Positions 39,609 through 49,901 of a stretch of 64,000 bases of DNA are shown piece by piece. Within the stretch, counting starts at the first letter, position 1. Every line of letters begins with the position of its first letter. The stretch covers positions 124,001 to 188,000 of the forward strand of contig BPII01000002.1 in the NCBI GenBank assembly GCA_026004035.1, in the 5' to 3' direction. Below the pieces are notes generated by a model. That model was not told the DNA's origin, made no database searches, and was given only the letters and a program-made list of their open reading frames with translations. The DNA is from Candidatus Sericytochromatia bacterium (GTDB lineage: Bacteria > Cyanobacteriota > Sericytochromatia > UBA7694 > JACMQJ01). Made by a program: the position numbers and the translations under genes.

Positions 39609-41929
39609 TTAAAATAAATTTTTCTGACTTTTTACATTAATTTCTTTTCCATCTGTAAGTAAAGAAATTTGACCTAATTCATCTGTTCTATATACATAAT
39701 TACTAAAAGTTTTGACTTTTTGAAGAACTTCATAATTTGGATGTTTATAAATATTATTTTTACCACAACTTATTATTGATATTTCAGGTATTACCTTTCT
39801 AAGAAATTCTTTACTAGATGATGTTTTACTTCCATGATGACCAACTTGTAAAACATCTGATTTTAAATTGTAATTACTATTTATAAGCTTTTTTTCACCT
39901 TCTAATTCAACATCGGACATAAGTAGAAATTTTTTCTCTAAAAATTTAATATCAACAATTAACGAATTGTTATTATTATATGAATTTTCAGTATTTTTAA
40001 ATCCTAAATTAAATGCTTTTATTTCAAAATTATTTTCTTTATAAAATAAATTATTAGTTTTTATATTAATATTATTTTTCAATATACTTGAAAGTAAATC
40101 ACTATACACTCTACTCTCATCTAATTGATTAGAATCCCAAACTTCTTTTACATTAATACTATTTATAATATCTTCACAACCGCCTATATGATCATTATCA
40201 GGATGAGTTAAAATTAAAATATCTATTTGTTTTATACCTTTTCTATTTAAGAATGGTAGTATAGTTTTTTTACCTGAAGAAATTGTAATAATATTATTAT
40301 TTTCTTTAAATTCTATTTTACTTCCACAATCAATTAAAATATTTTTACCTTTAGGTGTTTGTATAAATGTAGAATTTCCTTGTCCTACGTATAAAAAATC
40401 TACTTTAAGATATTTGCTATTATTATACTCTAAATACAAGTTTGATATTAAAAATATTGTTAAAAATAAAAATATAAATGCTTTTCTTGTTCTTAATACT
40501 ATCAACACTATTAGTAAATAAATAAAAATTACATTAAATATGTAAGGTTTAGAAACTTTTAAGATACTAAAATTATAAGAAAGTATATCTGTTATAAATA
40601 TGAAAATATTTAAAGTAAAGTTTGTTAGTAATGACAAGTAATAGGACAAATTAGGAAACATAAAATCTAGTAAAATAATTAATATACCAAGATATGTTAA
40701 TAAAGTAATAAAAATACTAGCTATTATATTAGCTACTAAAAAAATAATAGAAAATTCTTGAAAATAATATATTTGTAAAGGTAAGACTAATAATTGAGCT
40801 GATAATATAATCGATATTATTTTAGAGATTTTACTTGGAATAAAAAACGAAATTTTTTTATTTAAAATAGGATTTAAAGATATAAGACCAAATGTTGCAA
40901 GTAAAGAAAATTGAAAGCCAATATCAAATATTATTAGTGGAGTAATTAATATTATTATTAGTGTTCCAAATAAAAAAGTATTAAAAGTGTCTATAATTTT
41001 ATTATCCTTTTTCAAAAAAAGTATTAATAAGTTAATAAATCCTGCTCTTATTATAGATGCTGGCATATCAGTTAAAAACATATAGAATATTACAGGTATA
41101 GAAATAAAAATTTTTTGAAAAATTGAATTTTTTTTCATAAAAAAAGTTAGTAAGTAACAAATATTTATAATAAAGACAATTTGCATTCCTGAAGCAGCTA
41201 AAGCATGAGATAAACCTAAATTTCTAAAATTAGTTTCTATATTTTCATCTACTGGATTTGCTTTTGAACCAAATATTAAACTTGAAATTAAGTTTGAATA
41301 AGTTTTTGAAAAGTATTTATTAATAGGAGAAATTATTTTTTTCTTATACTTATTAAGTAAGAATACCAATCTACTTTATAATTACTTTTTAAAATAATAA
41401 TTTCATTTGCATTCATAACAGAAAAAATATTTTTTCTTGATAAGTATTCTTTAAATGAAAATTCACCATAGTTATATGAATCTTTTGGAATATTTATTTT
41501 ACCTTTTACTAAAACCTTATCACCGTAGTTTAAGTCTTTAGTATTTTTATTTTCAGTTACTACAAATATATTACCTTTTGCATATAAATTAATATTACTT
41601 ACTTTTACAAGTTTCAGTTCAAACATTGAAAATCTATCACTTCTTTTTATTTCTGAATTTACAATACCATCTATATTTAATTTAATAGGAGTAAATATTG
41701 AAATATCATTTTTTTCTGGCTCATATTTTTGAAATTGACAATTATAGTAACCTATTAAAAAGAAAGAAAATGAGACAAAAAAACTAATAAATACATTAAT
41801 ATTTTTTACTAAATATGATAAAGTTGTTATTATTCCAAATAAACATATAATTTCTATATTTACCAAATCATAGTAATTTGATAATATTCCAATTATATAA
41901 AATATTAGAGAAAATATAAGATTTAGCAT
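39609..41929 (-). pseudogene. comEC: DNA-uptake channel ComEC, split by a frameshift
   Basis: ComEC carries single-stranded DNA across the inner membrane in natural transformation. The first frame (41929-41333) has about four membrane helices and the N-terminal DUF4131 region. The second (41369-39609) has the Competence domain with HALAASGMQIVFI, and about eight helices. A C-terminal metallo-beta-lactamase-like domain follows, with THPDNDHIGG, LMSDVELEGE and VGHHGSKTSS. The two frames overlap by 37 bases. A single missing A in the run near 41350 explains this: restoring it gives VDWYSYLNKYKKKII. It could be error or a true null. The 5' end abuts comEA. Confidence 0.88.
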
Positions 41930-42468
41930 TAGATATAAACTCTCTTTGAAATCTTGATGAATTTCTTTCCACCTATTTTAGGAATATTTTTCAATTCATG
42001 TATTGATTTAAATCTACCATTTTTATTTCTATAATCAATAATACTTTGAGCTAATTTTTTACCTATACCTGGTAATGAATCTAATTCTTCCAATGTTGCT
42101 GTATTTAAATTTATTTTCTGGTTATTTCTTGTCTTATTTCTGTATTTATAGCTATTTATATTTTTATCTTTAAAAGTTATTTGTTGTATTATTTTTTCTT
42201 CCTTTTTAATATCTTTTTCAGAAGGAATATATATTGATAAGCTGTCTTTTATAGGTGCTGCAAAATTTATATCTTTTGTCCAAGCAGTTTTTTTAAGACC
42301 ACCAGCTTTTTTTATAATTTCAGTTAGCCTTGTTCCTTCAGGAACTTTATAAATACCTGGTTTTTTTACTTCACCATATATATAAACATTTGCAATAGCA
42401 TTTATCATTTCAGCTTTTACATGAAAAGAAAATAAACTTATTATTAAAAATGTAATTATTATTTTCAT
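41929..42468 (-). CDS. comEA: Competence protein ComEA, periplasmic DNA receptor
   Basis: A signal peptide (FLIISLFSFHVKA) precedes an SLBB-like part (NVYIYGEVKKPGIYKVPEGT) and a C-terminal helix-hairpin-helix DNA-binding domain: INLNTATLEELDSLPGIG KKLAQSIIDYRNK and FKSIHELKNIPKIG. ComEA binds incoming DNA and passes it to ComEC. The 179-residue length is normal. The final base of its stop is shared with the comEC start region. Confidence 0.92.
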   Translation of the reverse strand: MKIIITFLIISLFSFHVKAEMINAIANVYIYGEVKKPGIYKVPEGTRLTEIIKKAGGLKKTAWTKDINFAAPIKDSLSIYIPSEKDIKKEEKIIQQITFKDKNINSYKYRNKTRNNQKINLNTATLEELDSLPGIGKKLAQSIIDYRNKNGRFKSIHELKNIPKIGGKKFIKISKRVYI

Positions 42469-42583
42469 AAATTCACCCCCATTTAATTTACATAATAGTA
42501 ATTATTAATTTTACAAAAAAGTAAATAAAATAAAAATGTTTTTTTAATAAAAATTAATAATGATTATATACTTCTTGATTTAT

Positions 42584-42592
42584 TGATATAAT
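42584..42592 (+). promoter_or_regulatory. Extended -10 promoter of wecC (TGATATAAT)
   Basis: TGATATAAT ends 32 bases before the wecC ATG at 42625, with the ribosome site AAGAGG between. Confidence 0.55.
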
Positions 42593-42624
42593 TCTTTAGT
42601 TTATTGAGATATAAAGAGGTCAAT

Positions 42625-43899
42625 ATGTTTAATAAAATTTGTGTAATGGGTCTAGGTTATATTGGATTACCTACTTCATCACTATTTGCTACAAATGGTA
42701 TAAAAGTTATTGGTGTAGATATAAATAAACACGTTGTTGATACTATAAACAGTGGTGATATACATATAGAAGAACCTGGATTAAAAACTCTTGTTAGTGC
42801 TGCTGTTAAATCAGGAAATCTTGTTGCAAGTTTAGAACCTCAAGAAGCTGACGCTTTTATAATAGCTGTTCCAACTCCTTTTAAGCATAGTGATAATGTA
42901 ATAAAGGAAGCTGACATGTCTTATGTAGAGTTAGCTATGAAAATGATATTACCTTACCTTAAAAAAGGTAATTTAGTAATATTAGAATCAACTTCACCGA
43001 TAGGTACATGTGAAAAATTATTAAAACCTATTATAGAGAGTGCTAATTTTTCTGTTGGTGAAGATATATATTTAGCTCATTGTCCAGAAAGGGTATTACC
43101 TGGAAAAATTTTAAAAGAAGCAATAAGTAATGCTAGAATAATTGGAGGTATAAATGAAAAATCATCAAAATTAGCTGAAAAATTATATAGAACATTTGTA
43201 GAAGGTGAAATATATCTTACAAATGCAACAACTGCTGAAATGTGTAAGTTAATGGAAAATACATATAGAGATGTAAATATTGCCTTAGCTAATGAATTAG
43301 CTAATATTTGCTCTAAAATAGGTATAAATGCTTGGGAAGTTATAGAATATGCAAATAAACATCCAAGAGTAAATATTCATAGTCCAGGTCCAGGTGTTGG
43401 TGGTCATTGTATTTCTGTAGATCCATGGTTTATAATAGAAAAATTTCCAAATGAAGCAAATATAATTAAGCTTTGTAGAATTACAAATGACAATCAACCA
43501 AAAAATGTTGTTAATTTTATAAAGAAAATTGATCAAGAAATTGAAATAAAGAAAATAACTATAATGGGTATAACTTATAAAGGTAATGTTGATGATACTA
43601 GAGAATCACCAGCAATAGAAGTAATAAATCTTTTAAAAGAAAATTTCGATAACATTTCTATATCAATATATGATCCTCATGTTAAAGATAAAAAATTTGA
43701 AATATCAAATTTAGAAGATGCTTTTAAAAACTCTGATTTAGCTTTATTACTAACAAATCATAACGACTTCAAATATTTATCTCCTGATGAAATAGGTAAA
43801 ATAATGAATAAAAAAATTATATATGATACAAGAAATTGTTTGGATTTAAGTAAATGGGAAAAAGCAGAATTTAGAACTTATCTTTTAGGTAGAGATTAA
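42625..43899 (+). CDS. wecC: UDP-N-acetyl-D-mannosaminuronate dehydrogenase, WecC type
   Basis: A UDP-sugar dehydrogenase of 424 residues that oxidises a UDP-hexosamine to the uronate for surface polysaccharide. Rossmann motif VMGLGYIGLPT opens it; the catalytic cysteine lies in GPGVGGHCISVDPW. Also present are ESTSPIGTCE, HCPERVLPG, MENTYRDVNIALANE and GITYKGNVDDTRESPA. The sequence pattern points to the ManNAc branch rather than UDP-glucose. The ATG at 42625 has an AAGAGG ribosome site; a TTG at 42604 is unlikely. No polysaccharide genes are adjacent. Confidence 0.88.
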   Translation: MFNKICVMGLGYIGLPTSSLFATNGIKVIGVDINKHVVDTINSGDIHIEEPGLKTLVSAAVKSGNLVASLEPQEADAFIIAVPTPFKHSDNVIKEADMSYVELAMKMILPYLKKGNLVILESTSPIGTCEKLLKPIIESANFSVGEDIYLAHCPERVLPGKILKEAISNARIIGGINEKSSKLAEKLYRTFVEGEIYLTNATTAEMCKLMENTYRDVNIALANELANICSKIGINAWEVIEYANKHPRVNIHSPGPGVGGHCISVDPWFIIEKFPNEANIIKLCRITNDNQPKNVVNFIKKIDQEIEIKKITIMGITYKGNVDDTRESPAIEVINLLKENFDNISISIYDPHVKDKKFEISNLEDAFKNSDLALLLTNHNDFKYLSPDEIGKIMNKKIIYDTRNCLDLSKWEKAEFRTYLLGRD

Positions 43900-43909
43900 T
43901 AAATTTTTA

Positions 43910-43918
43910 TGCTAAAAT
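43910..43918 (+). promoter_or_regulatory. Extended -10 (TGCTAAAAT) very close to the allB start
   Basis: TGCTAAAAT ends 7 bases before the allB ATG (43926), and no ribosome site is seen. A start of transcription at the usual 6-8 bases would give a leaderless message. Confidence 0.4.
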
Positions 43919-43925
43919 TTCTTTC

Positions 43926-45260
43926 ATGAAAACAATTTTTTATAGTAAAAATGTTTTTTATCAAAATAAATTTCATAAAGGAAATTTAATAGTAGAAAAT
44001 GATAAAATAATTGATTTTATTTATGGTGATATATTAGATAATGCTATTTCTTATGAAAATGATTATATTATTCCTGGATTAGTAGATACTCATGTTCATG
44101 TTAATGAACCAGGAAGAACTGATTGGGAAGGTTTTGAAACAGCTACCAAATCAGCACTTGCTGGTGGTATAACTACTTTAGTAGATATGCCTTTAAATTG
44201 TATCCCTGTTACAACTTCAAGATATGCACTAGAATTAAAAATGAGAGAGATAAAAAATAAATTACATACCGATTGTGGTTTTTGGGGTGGTATTATTCCT
44301 AATAATGAAAGTAATCTAGAAGAACTTTTAAATTCTGGTGTTTTAGGTTGTAAAGCATTTTTAATACATTCTGGTATAGATGATTTCCCAAAGGTAAATG
44401 AAGAAGATTTAAGAAAGTCTATACCAATAATGAAAAAATATGATTTACCTATTCTAATACATGCTGAATTAGAAAGTTTTGAAGGACAAACAGAAAATTA
44501 TAATAACCCAAGAAGTTATAGTGCTTTTTTAAACTCAAGACCAAAAGAAATAGAGGATAACGCAATAAAATTAATGATAAAACTATGTAAAGAATTTGAT
44601 GCTCATATACATATAGTTCATCTATCGTCAGCAAATTCTATAGATTTAATTAAAAAAGCTAAAGAAGAAGGTTTAAGATTTAGTGTTGAAACTTGCCCAC
44701 ATTATTTAGCAATAAATGCTGAAGAAATACAAGACGGTCAAACAATATATAAATGTTGTCCACCTATAAGAGAAAAAAATAATAATGATTTACTATGGGA
44801 AGCAATAAAAAATGGTATTATTGATATAATAGTATCAGACCATTCACCATGCACAGCAAATTTAAAATTAATAGAAAAAGGAGATATAGAACATGCTTGG
44901 GGAGGAATTTCTAGCTTACAATTTAGTTTTTCTATAGTATGGACAGAATTTAAAAAAAGGAATTTACCTTTAGAGTTACTAATAAAACTAATGTGTAAAA
45001 ATACGTCAAAATTAATAAAAAAGGAAAATATTAAAGGTAGTATAGATAAAAATTATTTTGCTGATTTTATTGTTTGGAATCCAAATGAAAAATTTAAAGT
45101 AACAAAAGATATTATTTTTCATAAAAATAAAGAAACTCCTTATTTAGGAAGAGAACTTTTTGGTAAAGTTAAAAAAGTTTATCTAAGAGGTAAATTAGTT
45201 TTTGATGAGAATAAATTTTCAAATCCATTAGGTAATTTTATTTTAAACGAGGTTATATAA
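43926..45260 (+). CDS. allB: Allantoinase
   Basis: Allantoinase opens allantoin to allantoate in purine breakdown. The 444-residue amidohydrolase has the first metal motif DTHVHVNEPGRTDWEGF, followed by ALAGGITTLVDMPLN. The carboxylated lysine lies in CKAFLIHSG, histidines in LIHAELE and IHIVHLSS, and the aspartate in SDHSPCT. The motif NEPGRTDWEGFETAT is characteristic of allantoinase and separates it from dihydroorotase. The next gene starts at the base after its stop and encodes the next enzyme, which supports the call. Confidence 0.95.
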   Translation: MKTIFYSKNVFYQNKFHKGNLIVENDKIIDFIYGDILDNAISYENDYIIPGLVDTHVHVNEPGRTDWEGFETATKSALAGGITTLVDMPLNCIPVTTSRYALELKMREIKNKLHTDCGFWGGIIPNNESNLEELLNSGVLGCKAFLIHSGIDDFPKVNEEDLRKSIPIMKKYDLPILIHAELESFEGQTENYNNPRSYSAFLNSRPKEIEDNAIKLMIKLCKEFDAHIHIVHLSSANSIDLIKKAKEEGLRFSVETCPHYLAINAEEIQDGQTIYKCCPPIREKNNNDLLWEAIKNGIIDIIVSDHSPCTANLKLIEKGDIEHAWGGISSLQFSFSIVWTEFKKRNLPLELLIKLMCKNTSKLIKKENIKGSIDKNYFADFIVWNPNEKFKVTKDIIFHKNKETPYLGRELFGKVKKVYLRGKLVFDENKFSNPLGNFILNEVI

Positions 45261-46280
45261 ATGGAAAATAGTACTTTTACTTCATCTTTTGCTGGATTAA
45301 CTGAATTAGCATCTGAAAAAGTTGGTGGAAAAGTTTTATTAGCAAGTGATGATTTCTTCGCTGAAAAAGAAAATTTAATAAAAGTTGAAAAGCCTATATT
45401 TATACCTGACAAATATACTGATAAAGGAAAATGGATGGATGGATGGGAAAGTAGAAGAAAAAGAGTTCAAGGTTTTGATTGGTGTATATTAAAATTAGGT
45501 ATAAGTGGTTTTGTTAAAGGTGTTGATATTGACACTAGTTTTTTTATAGGAAATTATCCTCCTTATGCAAGTATAGAAGCGTGTTTTTTTGAAGATGATG
45601 TTACTAATAAAGAATTATTGGGTGCTAATTGGACCGAAATTTTACCAAAATCAAGTCTTAATCCAGGTTCTCAAAACCTATTTTCTTGTTATCAACAAGA
45701 TAAACCTTGGAGTCATTTAAAATTAAATATATTTCCTGATGGTGGAGTTGCTAGATTAAGAGTTTATGGAGAAGTTTTGAAAAAAATTCCAAAAGATAAC
45801 TCTTTATTTGAATTATCAGCTTTGGTTAATGGTGGTAAAGTTATTACTTGTAATGACATGTTTTTTGGCAATAAGGATAATATGATAGCGCCGGGTAAAG
45901 CAAAAAATATGGGGGATGGATGGGAAACAAGAAGAAAAAGAATTATAGAAGGTCCTGATTGGGCTATTATAAAGCTGGCAACAAAAGGAAGCATAAAAGA
46001 ACTATTAATTGATACAAGTTATTTTAAAGGAAACTATCCTGATTCCTGTTGGGTAGAAGGAATATTTGCTACTAATTTAGATGATATAGAGTTTTTTAAT
46101 CCTCATAAACTAGATTGGATAGAAATTTTACCAAAATCTAAACTAGAACCTGATAAAGAACATAAATTTACAGAATTAAAAAATACAGATAAAATATTTA
46201 CTCATTTGAAATTAAACATATTTCCTGATGGTGGTATAAGTAGATTTAGAGCTTTTGGATTTGTTACTAATATAGTATAG
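45261..46280 (+). CDS. alc: Allantoicase
   Basis: Allantoicase hydrolyses allantoate to ureidoglycolate and urea. The 339-residue protein contains two related beta-sandwich halves. The first has LASEKVGGKVLLASDDFFAE, GWESRRKRVQGFDWCILKLG and DTSFFIGNYPPYASIE; the second has NGGKVITCNDMFFG, GWETRRKRIIEGPDWAIIKL and DTSYFKGNYPDSCWVEG. Both end with LKLNIFPDGG. It begins at the base after the allantoinase stop, so the two form an operon for allantoin use as nitrogen. No ureidoglycolase or urease is in view. Its 3' end overlaps the convergent cyclase gene. Confidence 0.96.
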   Translation: MENSTFTSSFAGLTELASEKVGGKVLLASDDFFAEKENLIKVEKPIFIPDKYTDKGKWMDGWESRRKRVQGFDWCILKLGISGFVKGVDIDTSFFIGNYPPYASIEACFFEDDVTNKELLGANWTEILPKSSLNPGSQNLFSCYQQDKPWSHLKLNIFPDGGVARLRVYGEVLKKIPKDNSLFELSALVNGGKVITCNDMFFGNKDNMIAPGKAKNMGDGWETRRKRIIEGPDWAIIKLATKGSIKELLIDTSYFKGNYPDSCWVEGIFATNLDDIEFFNPHKLDWIEILPKSKLEPDKEHKFTELKNTDKIFTHLKLNIFPDGGISRFRAFGFVTNIV

Positions 46281-47862
46281 AAAAAACATTAACTTCGTTT
46301 TGTTTTCCTTTAAGTTTTAGTGGTCCTATTTTTTCAAAGTTATATTTTTCTTTTAAGTTATTAATAACATTTTCAGATACCAATATTTGTTTTGGCTTTG
46401 CATTTGAACATAATCTTTCAGCTGTATTAACACTATCACCTAATATTGTTACTTCTGGTCTTTCCATAGATGCAATATTTCCATAAACTACATTTCCTGT
46501 ATTTACTCCTATACCCATACTTAATTCAATTCCAAAATTCTTAATAAAAACTTCTTTATTCAATTTACTTAATTCTTTTTGCATTTCTATTGCTGTTTTT
46601 ACTGCTAAATCTTCCCTATTATCTTGTTCTATTGGTATTCCAAATATACAAAATATTGCATCACCAATAAATTTATCAATAAAACCATCATATTTAAATA
46701 TAATCTCTGTCATTCTACTAAAATATGTGCTTAGTATTTCAATTACTTGTGTTGGTTTTAATTTTTCTGACATGGGTGTAAATCCTCTTATATCAGAAAA
46801 TAAAATTGAAACATTTCTTTCTTGCCCTTTTTGCTCTAAATTAATGTTATTTTTTATAAGATGTTCAACCATTTTTGGACCTAAAAATCTTTCTAACGAG
46901 TTTTTTACTTTTTCTTGCTGACTTATTTTATTTATTAATTGTCTATTTTTTATATTTATAGCTATTTGATTACTTATACCTGACAACATTTTTAAATCTT
47001 CTTCATTAAAAGCATTTATTTTTTTTGTTGAATCAAGTTGCAATAATCCGTATAATTCATTATCAACTATAAAAGGAACTATCATTGTACATTGTAAATT
47101 TAACAAAACTATTGATTTACTTCTATCTATATCTTGACCACTACTTAAATCTGAAGCAATAAATCCATGTTTTTCATTAGTAGCCATTGAAACAATAGTT
47201 TTTGAATAATTAGCCATTGAAATAGGATATTCTTTTCCTTCTTTCATAAAAATAACAGGTTTCATCTCTCCTTGACTTAAAATAAAAACTAATGCCCTAT
47301 CAGCCGCTGGGAACAATTCAAATATTTCTTTTATTATATTTTTAAATAATTCTTTTAAATCAAAGATACTACCTATTTTTTGTCCAAATGAATAAAGAAA
47401 AGAAAGTCTTTTTGTTAAATTTTTCATGTCATTAACATTTAAATTCTCTTTTAATTCAGTTACCTTATTAAATTCTTTTGGATCAAATTTTGCTAATACT
47501 GTTACATCACCTTTTGAATTTTTTAATAATTCACTTATTGAAGAATAATTATCATCAAAATTTATATTTTCTTCTTTATTAATTCTATATAGTATATTTG
47601 CTTTTCCTAAAGTTAATTTATCACCACTTTGTATTTGATATGATTTTAAAGGAAATAATCTTTTTCCGTTTAATAATGTGCCGTTACTACTATTTAAATC
47701 AACAATTTCTACTTTATCATCAAAATTAGATATAAGTAGATGCTTTGATGATATTGATGGTTCATTAATACAAATATTATTATCAATTGTTCTACCTAAA
47801 ACTTGATTACCATAATTTAGGTTAAAAATATTTTCATTATAGATTAAACTATGTTTTACCAT
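46267..47862 (-). CDS. Class III adenylate cyclase with FHA and GAF domains
   Basis: A 531-residue soluble protein. Residues 1-95 are an FHA phosphopeptide-binding domain (GRTIDNN, SSKHLLI, DLNSSNGTLLNG, LPFK-like end). About 150-310 is a GAF domain. About 345-531 is a class III cyclase: metal aspartates in SILFSDIRGFTPMSE and KFIGDAIFCIFG, and the transition-state block LGDSVNTAERLCS. The lysine in FIDKFIGDA and the threonine in VTILGD match the K/T pair of adenylate cyclases of the CyaC type. FHA suggests recruitment to a phosphorylated partner, possibly a Ser/Thr kinase like that at 1-2748. It may supply cAMP to a CRP-family protein such as the one at 15101. Confidence 0.9.
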   Translation of the reverse strand: MVKHSLIYNENIFNLNYGNQVLGRTIDNNICINEPSISSKHLLISNFDDKVEIVDLNSSNGTLLNGKRLFPLKSYQIQSGDKLTLGKANILYRINKEENINFDDNYSSISELLKNSKGDVTVLAKFDPKEFNKVTELKENLNVNDMKNLTKRLSFLYSFGQKIGSIFDLKELFKNIIKEIFELFPAADRALVFILSQGEMKPVIFMKEGKEYPISMANYSKTIVSMATNEKHGFIASDLSSGQDIDRSKSIVLLNLQCTMIVPFIVDNELYGLLQLDSTKKINAFNEEDLKMLSGISNQIAINIKNRQLINKISQQEKVKNSLERFLGPKMVEHLIKNNINLEQKGQERNVSILFSDIRGFTPMSEKLKPTQVIEILSTYFSRMTEIIFKYDGFIDKFIGDAIFCIFGIPIEQDNREDLAVKTAIEMQKELSKLNKEVFIKNFGIELSMGIGVNTGNVVYGNIASMERPEVTILGDSVNTAERLCSNAKPKQILVSENVINNLKEKYNFEKIGPLKLKGKQNEVNVFSILY

Positions 47863-48045
47863 AAAACTCCTAAGCTACGGGAATATTATTTATTGTATTT
47901 TAATTAAAAAAGTAGCTTTTTCTAAAAAAATAATAAATCAGATTAAAAAAAAATACAATACAATTTTACATTTGAAAAAAATAATTATAATTTTTCACTC
48001 GAAATAAAACACTTACCAATTTTATAAAGTAGATATGACAATAGT

Positions 48046-48590
48046 GGCACTGGGATTGAGTTATAGAAAAGAAATTTGAGAGAGTATTTTATACTTAATT
48101 ATTTTTTTATTTTTTAAGTTATTTTTTGAATCATTAATAATTTTTCGACAGAATAAGGGTTATTAATAATACCTAAAGCCAATGCAGGTACTAATTTAGT
48201 AGTGAAATTAGGTTTCAAATAATTATGAACAATAAAATCAAAAGAGTTGTCTTAAATCTTGTGTATGAAAATCCCAAAAACATTTTATAGATTGATTTCA
48301 AATATGTATAAATACAACTTTCTTAATAACTCTCCTTTTAAAAAACTGTATTTTTATGAATACCTAAACCCTACCTGTACCTCTTTGACCTAAACCCGTA
48401 CTCCTTAGTTTTATACAACTAGCTATCTTACTTATCTCTGTGTTTATTTTAAACATTGGTGTTGAATGTGTCTCCGAAAATTTCTTATTACAAGCTAAAC
48501 ACTTATATTGTTTTCTCCCTACAGCTGACTTTGTATGATATTTACTATGTATTTTAACAATATGGACAGCAAAATATTGGTTCCATTTTC
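48046..48590 (-). mobile_element. Dead IS1-like insertion sequence, one end surviving
   Basis: The left end GGCACTGGGATTGAGTTATAG matches the right end of the MITE family. On the minus strand the transposase remnant reads YHTKSAVGRKQYKCLACNKKF, then SETHSTPMFKINTEISKIA and LRSTGLGQRGTGRV. Here a frameshift occurs, then GIHKNTV, and much later FTTKLVPALALGIINNPYS and a stop at 48114. This is the zinc-finger and helix-turn-helix of an IS1 InsA-like protein plus a C-terminal DDE-type tail. The N-terminal CPxC and the other terminal repeat are missing. The rest of the 809-base gap 47863-48671 (47863-48045 and 48591-48671) holds nothing recognisable. Confidence 0.75.
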
Positions 48591-48671
48591 TTTTAATCCT
48601 TATTATTTAACATTTATATCTTATTATATCTTACTACAATCTATAAATTTTATAAATAATTCTTACATTAT

Positions 48672-49898
48672 TCATAACTTGAGCTCAGTTCTGTTAAAGT
48701 TATAATTCTTGATATTTTTATTAATTTTTACACTTTTATATTTACAATTTTGTATATATGAACTACTGGTAATATTTTTATTAAAAGATTCTGTTTCAAT
48801 AAAAAATGGTATTATTTTAAATCCTTTACTATAGAAGTAATTTAAATTTTCAATATCTTTTTGAGTAACCTTTAAAAAGAAAGCAACAATTATTTTTTTA
48901 TAATTACTTTCATCTATTAATTCAATTATATTTTTATCACTATTAGTATCTAACATAGCCATTTCTGATAAAAATTCTTTATTAGATGTTATTTCAGTTA
49001 ATTTTTTTATTTCATTATTTGAAAAATAAGTTATTTCTACATTATATTTATTTCTAACTAAATATTTAAATATTCCTGAACATATTTTTATCATGTATTC
49101 TAAATTACTACTTTTTAATTCGCCTATTTTATTTTCTTTAAATGTATCCATTATAATTTCAATACTTATTGAACTTTCAGCTTCTAATTCTTTTACCATT
49201 AATTGATTTCTTTTTGCTGTTGCTTTCCAATTTATAAGTTTAAAAGAATCTCCTGTCCTATATTCTCTTACATTATAAGGTATTGAATTATCTTGTAGTT
49301 TTTTAATCTGCTTACTATAGTTAAAATTTCTAGTATCTAATGATAAAATAGATAAATCTAAATTAATATCTTGAACCAATGGAAATATTGTTAATATGCT
49401 ATCTTTTTTTATTAATCTAGTATATTTTATAATTCCAAATGCTCCATATGACGATACTTTTAAATCAGAAAAATTATATAATCCTCTTAAATCTGTTATA
49501 AACTCTGATTTATAAGATAGTCTTGATTTTTTATCTAATTCAATTATAAAAAATTCACCATTTTTAATATTTCCATACTTTTTTTTATCTATTATTCTTA
49601 TAGGTAAAAGATTTTCTACTTTTATAAAATTTAATTTTTTATTTGATTTATTTATTATAATAGTTTCTATTTCTACAAAGTCATTTTCTAATAAATTACC
49701 ATGAAATACTCTTTCAAAATCTATTTTAGATGTTTGATATATTGGATTTATTATTGAATATATTAAAATACTTATAATTAAAGAATCTATTATATAAAGC
49801 CAACCACTTTGTATATTAGAAGCTGCTATAAATAAAAATATTGATATAAAAAACAATACATAAAATTGAATAGTTAATTGAATTTTTAATGAAAACAT
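48672..49898 (-). CDS. DUF58 domain membrane protein
   Basis: A 408-residue protein with two N-terminal membrane helices (about 5-55), then a beta-rich stretch and the DUF58 signature VREYRTGDSFKLINWKATAKRNQLMVKELEAE near residue 215, followed by a VWA-like part (IEIIMDT). DUF58 proteins usually accompany MoxR ATPases and VWA proteins in assembly or chaperone systems, but no MoxR gene is next to this one. It lies 3 bases after hisS. Confidence 0.85.
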   Translation of the reverse strand: MFSLKIQLTIQFYVLFFISIFLFIAASNIQSGWLYIIDSLIISILIYSIINPIYQTSKIDFERVFHGNLLENDFVEIETIIINKSNKKLNFIKVENLLPIRIIDKKKYGNIKNGEFFIIELDKKSRLSYKSEFITDLRGLYNFSDLKVSSYGAFGIIKYTRLIKKDSILTIFPLVQDINLDLSILSLDTRNFNYSKQIKKLQDNSIPYNVREYRTGDSFKLINWKATAKRNQLMVKELEAESSISIEIIMDTFKENKIGELKSSNLEYMIKICSGIFKYLVRNKYNVEITYFSNNEIKKLTEITSNKEFLSEMAMLDTNSDKNIIELIDESNYKKIIVAFFLKVTQKDIENLNYFYSKGFKIIPFFIETESFNKNITSSSYIQNCKYKSVKINKNIKNYNFNRTELKL

Positions 49899-49901
49899 TT
49901 A

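Noticed and set aside
43926..45260. Dihydroorotase (pyrC) as the identity of the amidohydrolase
   Set aside because: The NEPGRTDWEGFETAT motif and the adjoining allantoicase gene identify it as allantoinase.
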